Below, in pieces: positions 63,962 to 64,000 of a DNA stretch of 64,000 nucleotides. A program made the position numbers and the translations under genes. Within the stretch, counting starts at the first letter, position 1. Every line of letters starts with the position of its first letter. Under the pieces are notes generated by a model that did no database searches, had not been told where the DNA came from, and saw nothing but the letters and a program-made list of their open reading frames with translations. Source of the DNA: Glomus cerebriforme (Eukaryota; Glomeromycota; Glomeromycetes; Glomerales; Glomeraceae); NCBI GenBank assembly GCA_003550305.1, contig QKYT01000126.1, forward strand, positions 167,876 through 231,875. Direction: 5' to 3'.

Positions 63962-64000
63962 CAGTCTAATCTCGATATAACGAACCCACGATATAACGAA
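63962..64000 (+). mobile_element. Pogo/Tigger-like terminus at window edge
   Basis: TA is followed by CAGTCTAATCTCGATATAAC and a second GATATAACGAA unit up to the window end. The CAGT start, TA target and internally repeated CGATATAACGAAC are typical of pogo/Tigger-type inverted repeats. The rest of the element lies outside the window. Confidence 0.7.

Overview
The window is nuclear DNA of an AT-rich fungus. Genes carry several short introns with GT..AG ends. Gene content is fungal: exosome Rrp41, a Met8/Met1-type siroheme enzyme, spliceosomal cyclophilins, a CaMK-type kinase and a LYR protein. The repeat types (MULE, hAT, LINE, Crypton-like, MITEs) and the style of the coding relics fit an arbuscular mycorrhizal fungus (Glomeromycotina, Rhizophagus-like). 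That placement is inference from sequence style, not from a database search. A few unresolved bases (n) lie between about 30.5 and 39.7 kb.

The window splits into two compartments. The left 25.2 kb holds all the intact genes: RRP41 3' end (+), a small mitochondrial-type protein (-), PPIL4-type cyclophilin with RRM (-), RPS14/uS11 (+), fused siroheme synthase (-), a CaMKI-like kinase (+), a DeSI-2/PPPDE thiol protease (-), an AUH-type enoyl-CoA hydratase (+), a short intronless XRN-type 5'-3' exonuclease (+), a LYR protein (-) and PPIL3-type cyclophilin (+). Several are head-to-head with short shared upstream regions (PPIL4/RPS14; LYR/PPIL3). Two stretches (about 6.4-12.5 and 18.3-21.4 kb) hold only decayed coding remnants, including a diverged direct duplication of about 1.8 kb.

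The right 39 kb holds no intact gene and is a mosaic of mobile elements. In order: a MULE with long inverted ends that contain a tRNA-like segment (26571-29851); a TA-flanked terminus at 31720 holding a tandemly duplicated poly(A)-tailed retroposon (31752-34077); a hAT element with a decayed transposase and a second Myb/SANT-like ORF (35626-39975); three hAT-type MITEs with perfect 8-bp target-site duplications (41971-42400, 43212-43573, 43920-44094), one of which splits an older coding remnant; a palindromic TCTAAAC-rich element (45404-45771); a TA-flanked inverted-repeat element (47461-57630) swollen by two serial LINE copies that meet at a repeated 14-bp junction; a Crypton-like tyrosine-recombinase relic (57762-58640); another poly(A)-type retroposon (about 58900-60720); a decayed gene of unknown family (about 61.7-63.95 kb); and the first 39 bp of a pogo/Tigger-like end at the window edge.

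Functionally the intact genes are housekeeping: RNA decay (RRP41, XRN), splicing-associated prolyl isomerases (PPIL4, PPIL3), translation (RPS14), sulfur/nitrogen cofactor synthesis (siroheme), calcium signalling (CaMK), SUMO/ubiquitin-type deconjugation (DeSI) and leucine or fatty-acid catabolism (AUH).
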